Below are positions 14,845 through 17,355 of a DNA stretch of 17,355 nucleotides, one piece after another. Numbering within the stretch: position 1 is the first letter of the stretch; each line of letters starts with the position of its first letter. The DNA is from Clostridia bacterium (lineage in GTDB: Bacteria > Bacillota_A > Clostridia > Oscillospirales > CAG-272), in contig JAFTDQ010000149.1 in NCBI GenBank assembly GCA_017454075.1, forward strand, positions 1-17,355, given 5' to 3'. The notes under the pieces are model-generated. The model was not told the DNA's origin. It saw only the letters and a list, made by a program, of their open reading frames with translations, and searched no databases. Both the position numbers and the translations under genes were made by a program.

Positions 14845-17223
14845 ATGGCAAACGAAGCTCTCGCAACCGGATTTGCAAAAGCGAAGCGTCAGCTTTTCGA
14901 AAAAATGTACGGCAGACTCAATGAAGGACAGCGGCAGGCGGTTTTCGCCGTAAACGGTCCTCTTCTCGTCCTCGCCGGCGCCGGTACGGGCAAAACGACC
15001 GTCCTCGTCAACAGAATCGCCCACATAATCCGCTTCGGAGATCTGTATGAAAGCGAAGAATGCCCGGCCGACATGACGGAGGAGGAAATTTCCCGACTGA
15101 CGGACGCCCTTTCGCTCGGAGAGGACGAAATCGCTCAGGTCCTTGCGGATTACGTGACGTCCCCCTGCCCCCCCTGGGACATCCTGTGCTTCACCTTCAC
15201 AAACAAGGCGGCGAACGAAATGAAGACCCGGCTGGCCGCCACCCTCGGCGAGGAGACGGCCTCCGCCATATGGGCGGGGACCTTTCATTCCGTATGCATG
15301 CGCCTGCTCAGAAAATACGGCGAGAGCATCGGTTATTCGAAGGACTTCACGATATACGATACCGAGGACTCCAAGCGCTGCATAAAAGAATGCATGAAGG
15401 AGCTCGGGATAGACGAGGGGATCCTTTCCGTAAAATCGGCTCTCTCGGAGATAAACCGTCTGAAAGAAAAACTCGTCTCCCCTCAGGATTATCCCGCGGA
15501 CTCTCAGAAGGATCAGCGTTCAAAGCGCATCGCGCTTATCTACGCCCTCTATCAGAAAAAACTTCTCGACGCGTCGGCGGTTGACTTTGACGATATCATA
15601 ATGCAGACCGTGCGTCTGCTCCAAGAGAACGACGAAGCGTTCGATTTCTGCAACGGAAGATTCCGGTACGTCAGCGTCGACGAATTTCAGGACACCAACC
15701 CGGCGCAGTTACGGCTCATAAAACTCATGACTCAGCGCCGCCGCAACGTGATGGTCGTCGGAGACGACGATCAAAGCATCTACCGGTTCCGCGGAGCCAC
15801 GATAGAGAATATACTCAATTTCGACAGCGATTATCCCGACGCCCGCGTCGTACGCATCGAGGAGAACTACCGTTCCACCGAAAACATACTCACGGCGGCA
15901 AACGGGATCATAGCGAACAACCTGGGCCGTCACAGCAAAAAGCTGTTCACGAACGGTCCGGCCGGCGAAAAGGTAGTTCACAAAAAATGCGAGACCCAGC
16001 TCGACGAAGCGAAATTCATCGCCGGAAAGGTCCTTGAGCTTTCCATGAAGGAAAAGCGCAGATACAGCGATTTTGCGGTCCTTTATCGCATGAACTCTCA
16101 GTCAAACGTGATTGAATCCGTCCTGTCACGTTCCGGCATTCCGTACCGGCTCGTCGGGGGAACGAGATTCTACGAAAGAAAAGAGATCAAGGATATCCTC
16201 GCGTATCTCGCGATTGTCAACAATCCCGCGGACGACCTCCGGCTCAGGAGAATTATAAACGAACCCCGGCGCAAAATCGGCGACAAGCTCGTCGGCGATA
16301 TCGAAATGATCGCCTCGGCAAACGCCGTGTCAATGTTTCAGATAGTACGCGACGCCGCGTATTACCCTCAGATCTGCAAATCCGCCCAGCGGCTGAGCGC
16401 CTTTGCCGATCTGATAGAAGAACTCCGAAGGATAAGAGACTCCGCCCCGCTCGACGTGCTTTTTGAAAAAACCATCGAGCTCAGCGGATACAGAGAAATG
16501 CTCGTAAGCGGCGGAGAGGAAGAGGCCGAGAAACTCCAGAACGTCGAGGAGCTCATATCAAACGCACAGAGCTATCAGAGCACGGCCGAAGACCCGTCCC
16601 TTTCCGGTTTTCTCGAAGAGGTCGCACTCATGTCTGACATCGACAATTACGACAGCGAAGGCAACGCGGTTTCCCTCATGACGGTACACAGCGCAAAAGG
16701 TCTTGAGTTCCCGATAGTGTTTATCCCGGGTTTCGAGGAAAACATTTTCCCTCCGGGCATGTCGCTTGAAGAAGACAATACCGAAGAGGAAAGGCGGCTC
16801 GCCTACGTCGCCGTGACAAGGGCCAAAGAGCGGGTATACATAATAACGGCGCATGAGCGCACACTTTTCGGAAGGACAAATCAGAACAGAGAATCCCGTT
16901 TTCTTCGTGAGATCCCGCGCGAGTGCATAGAGGTCGATGAGACGGCAAGACCGGGCGACCGGAGACAGGCGTCTTCCCTGAGGCCGAACCGTCTCGGGAC
17001 AGTATCCCGCGAGTTTTCAAACAAATCAGCACTCCGGCTTGACAACTCGGAGAAAGTCAGCGAGGCGTTCGGTCCGGGCACGCGAGTCGTTCATCCGTTT
17101 TTCGGCGCCGGCACGGTGATCTCGGTCACGGATATGGGCGGTGATTACCTCTATTCCGTCGCCTTTGACGACATCGGTACGAAGAAGCTCATGGCTTCGT
17201 ACGCCAAGCTTAAAAAAGAATGA
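14845..17223 (+). CDS. pcrA: UvrD/PcrA family ATP-dependent DNA helicase
   Basis: A 792-residue SF1A 3'-5' helicase used in nucleotide-excision repair and in clearing proteins from DNA. From the ATG at 14845, the Q motif is N-E-G-Q-R-Q near 26-31, Walker A is A-G-A-G-T-G-K-T (44-51), motif Ia is F-T-F-T-N-K-A-A, motif II is V-D-E-F-Q-D-T, motif III is [13 protein letters not shown], motif V is V-H-S-A-K-G-L-E-F and motif VI is [10 protein letters not shown]. The last 45 residues form the Tudor-like end domain (H-P-F-F-G-A-G-T-V) that in PcrA meets RNA polymerase. About 45 acidic extra residues (roughly 66-110) lie between Walker A and motif Ia. The frame is open to a GTG at 14728, but that is before the promoter. 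AAAGGCAGG, ending 7 nt before ATG 14845, supports the start chosen. Confidence 0.95.
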   Translation: MANEALATGFAKAKRQLFEKMYGRLNEGQRQAVFAVNGPLLVLAGAGTGKTTVLVNRIAHIIRFGDLYESEECPADMTEEEISRLTDALSLGEDEIAQVLADYVTSPCPPWDILCFTFTNKAANEMKTRLAATLGEETASAIWAGTFHSVCMRLLRKYGESIGYSKDFTIYDTEDSKRCIKECMKELGIDEGILSVKSALSEINRLKEKLVSPQDYPADSQKDQRSKRIALIYALYQKKLLDASAVDFDDIIMQTVRLLQENDEAFDFCNGRFRYVSVDEFQDTNPAQLRLIKLMTQRRRNVMVVGDDDQSIYRFRGATIENILNFDSDYPDARVVRIEENYRSTENILTAANGIIANNLGRHSKKLFTNGPAGEKVVHKKCETQLDEAKFIAGKVLELSMKEKRRYSDFAVLYRMNSQSNVIESVLSRSGIPYRLVGGTRFYERKEIKDILAYLAIVNNPADDLRLRRIINEPRRKIGDKLVGDIEMIASANAVSMFQIVRDAAYYPQICKSAQRLSAFADLIEELRRIRDSAPLDVLFEKTIELSGYREMLVSGGEEEAEKLQNVEELISNAQSYQSTAEDPSLSGFLEEVALMSDIDNYDSEGNAVSLMTVHSAKGLEFPIVFIPGFEENIFPPGMSLEEDNTEEERRLAYVAVTRAKERVYIITAHERTLFGRTNQNRESRFLREIPRECIEVDETARPGDRRQASSLRPNRLGTVSREFSNKSALRLDNSEKVSEAFGPGTRVVHPFFGAGTVISVTDMGGDYLYSVAFDDIGTKKLMASYAKLKKE

Positions 17224-17317
17224 CCGGATCGGAAAAGAATAAAAACAATTACACGCGGCCCGGCTGAAGCGCCCCCTCTCAAGTAGACAGTGAAAAAAAC
17301 AAAATAGATTTTAGTGG

Positions 17318-17351
17318 AAATTCCACCCTGCTGCGCAGCAGGGTGGAATTT
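17318..17351. repeat. Perfect 34-nt inverted repeat, likely hairpin terminator
   Basis: AAATTCCACCCTGCTGC (17318-17334) is followed directly by its exact reverse complement (17335-17351), then TT (17352-17353). The GC-rich core with A-rich left and T-rich right flanks is what a bidirectional terminator looks like, and it lies about 95 nt after the pcrA stop. The absence of any spacer between the arms and the full symmetry are more than pcrA termination needs, so it may instead belong to a repeat or mobile element continuing past the window edge. Confidence 0.8.
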
Positions 17352-17355
17352 TTCA

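Noticed and set aside
13483..15288. metK as a 601-residue protein
   Set aside because: The extra 208 residues overlap the divergent pcrA gene and the metK promoter and do not resemble MetK. The ATG at 14664 has a good ribosome site and the standard MetK N-terminus.
14728..17223. pcrA starting at GTG 14728
   Set aside because: That codon is upstream of a perfect promoter (14782-14810); the ATG at 14845 has a ribosome site and the expected N-terminus.
1..17355. CRISPR arrays, tRNA or rRNA genes, phage or plasmid modules
   Set aside because: No spaced direct repeats, cloverleaf sequences, rRNA motifs, integrases or replication genes were seen on either strand.

Overview
The window reads as ordinary chromosome from an uncultured member of the Clostridia (Firmicutes/Bacillota), probably from the gut-type Oscillospirales/Eubacteriales range. 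This is an inference from the gene set: RqcH, RecD2, a ComF-family protein, a DUF1292 protein, a transketolase split into two genes, an M18 aminopeptidase, and promoters of the sigma-A type with extended -10 boxes. The genes are packed tightly, often with overlapping stop and start codons. No tRNA, rRNA, CRISPR array, prophage or complete transposon was seen.

Layout. (1) 1-3005, minus strand: a DUF1292 acidic protein with a near-perfect promoter, then a roughly 190-nt strongly structured RNA that looks like 6S RNA. After it come the N- and C-terminal halves of transketolase and the first 236 residues of an ADP-ribosylglycohydrolase-family protein cut by the window edge. (2) 3120-7046, plus strand: a promoter, an enlarged and divergent PRPP synthetase (prs), a 66-residue protein overlapping its end, a zeta-toxin-like P-loop kinase, a HAD phosphatase and an M18 aminopeptidase. 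A bidirectional terminator follows at 7061-7110. (3) 7119-14727, minus strand: a six-gene operon transcribed from the metK promoter, in the order metK, recD2, comF-like, divergent MreB/actin-like protein, GNAT acetyltransferase, rqcH. (4) 14782-17223, plus strand: pcrA/uvrD helicase with its own consensus promoter back to back with that of metK, then a tail with a perfect 34-nt palindrome at the window edge.

How the genes fit together. Transketolase and PRPP synthetase lie on divergent operons from one intergenic region and connect the non-oxidative pentose phosphate pathway to nucleotide precursors. The metK operon mixes S-adenosylmethionine synthesis, DNA repair or recombination (RecD2, ComF-like) and rescue of stalled ribosomes (RqcH); PcrA next door adds a second repair helicase. 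Most of this is housekeeping.

The parts most worth a second look are the structured RNA at 2530-2721, the small-protein/zeta-kinase pair at 4282-5084, the actin-like protein with altered phosphate-binding loops at 9517-10470, the enlarged PRPP synthetase, an insertion in PcrA, and the palindrome with a possible insertion-sequence end at 17268-17355. No clearly new multi-gene system was found.
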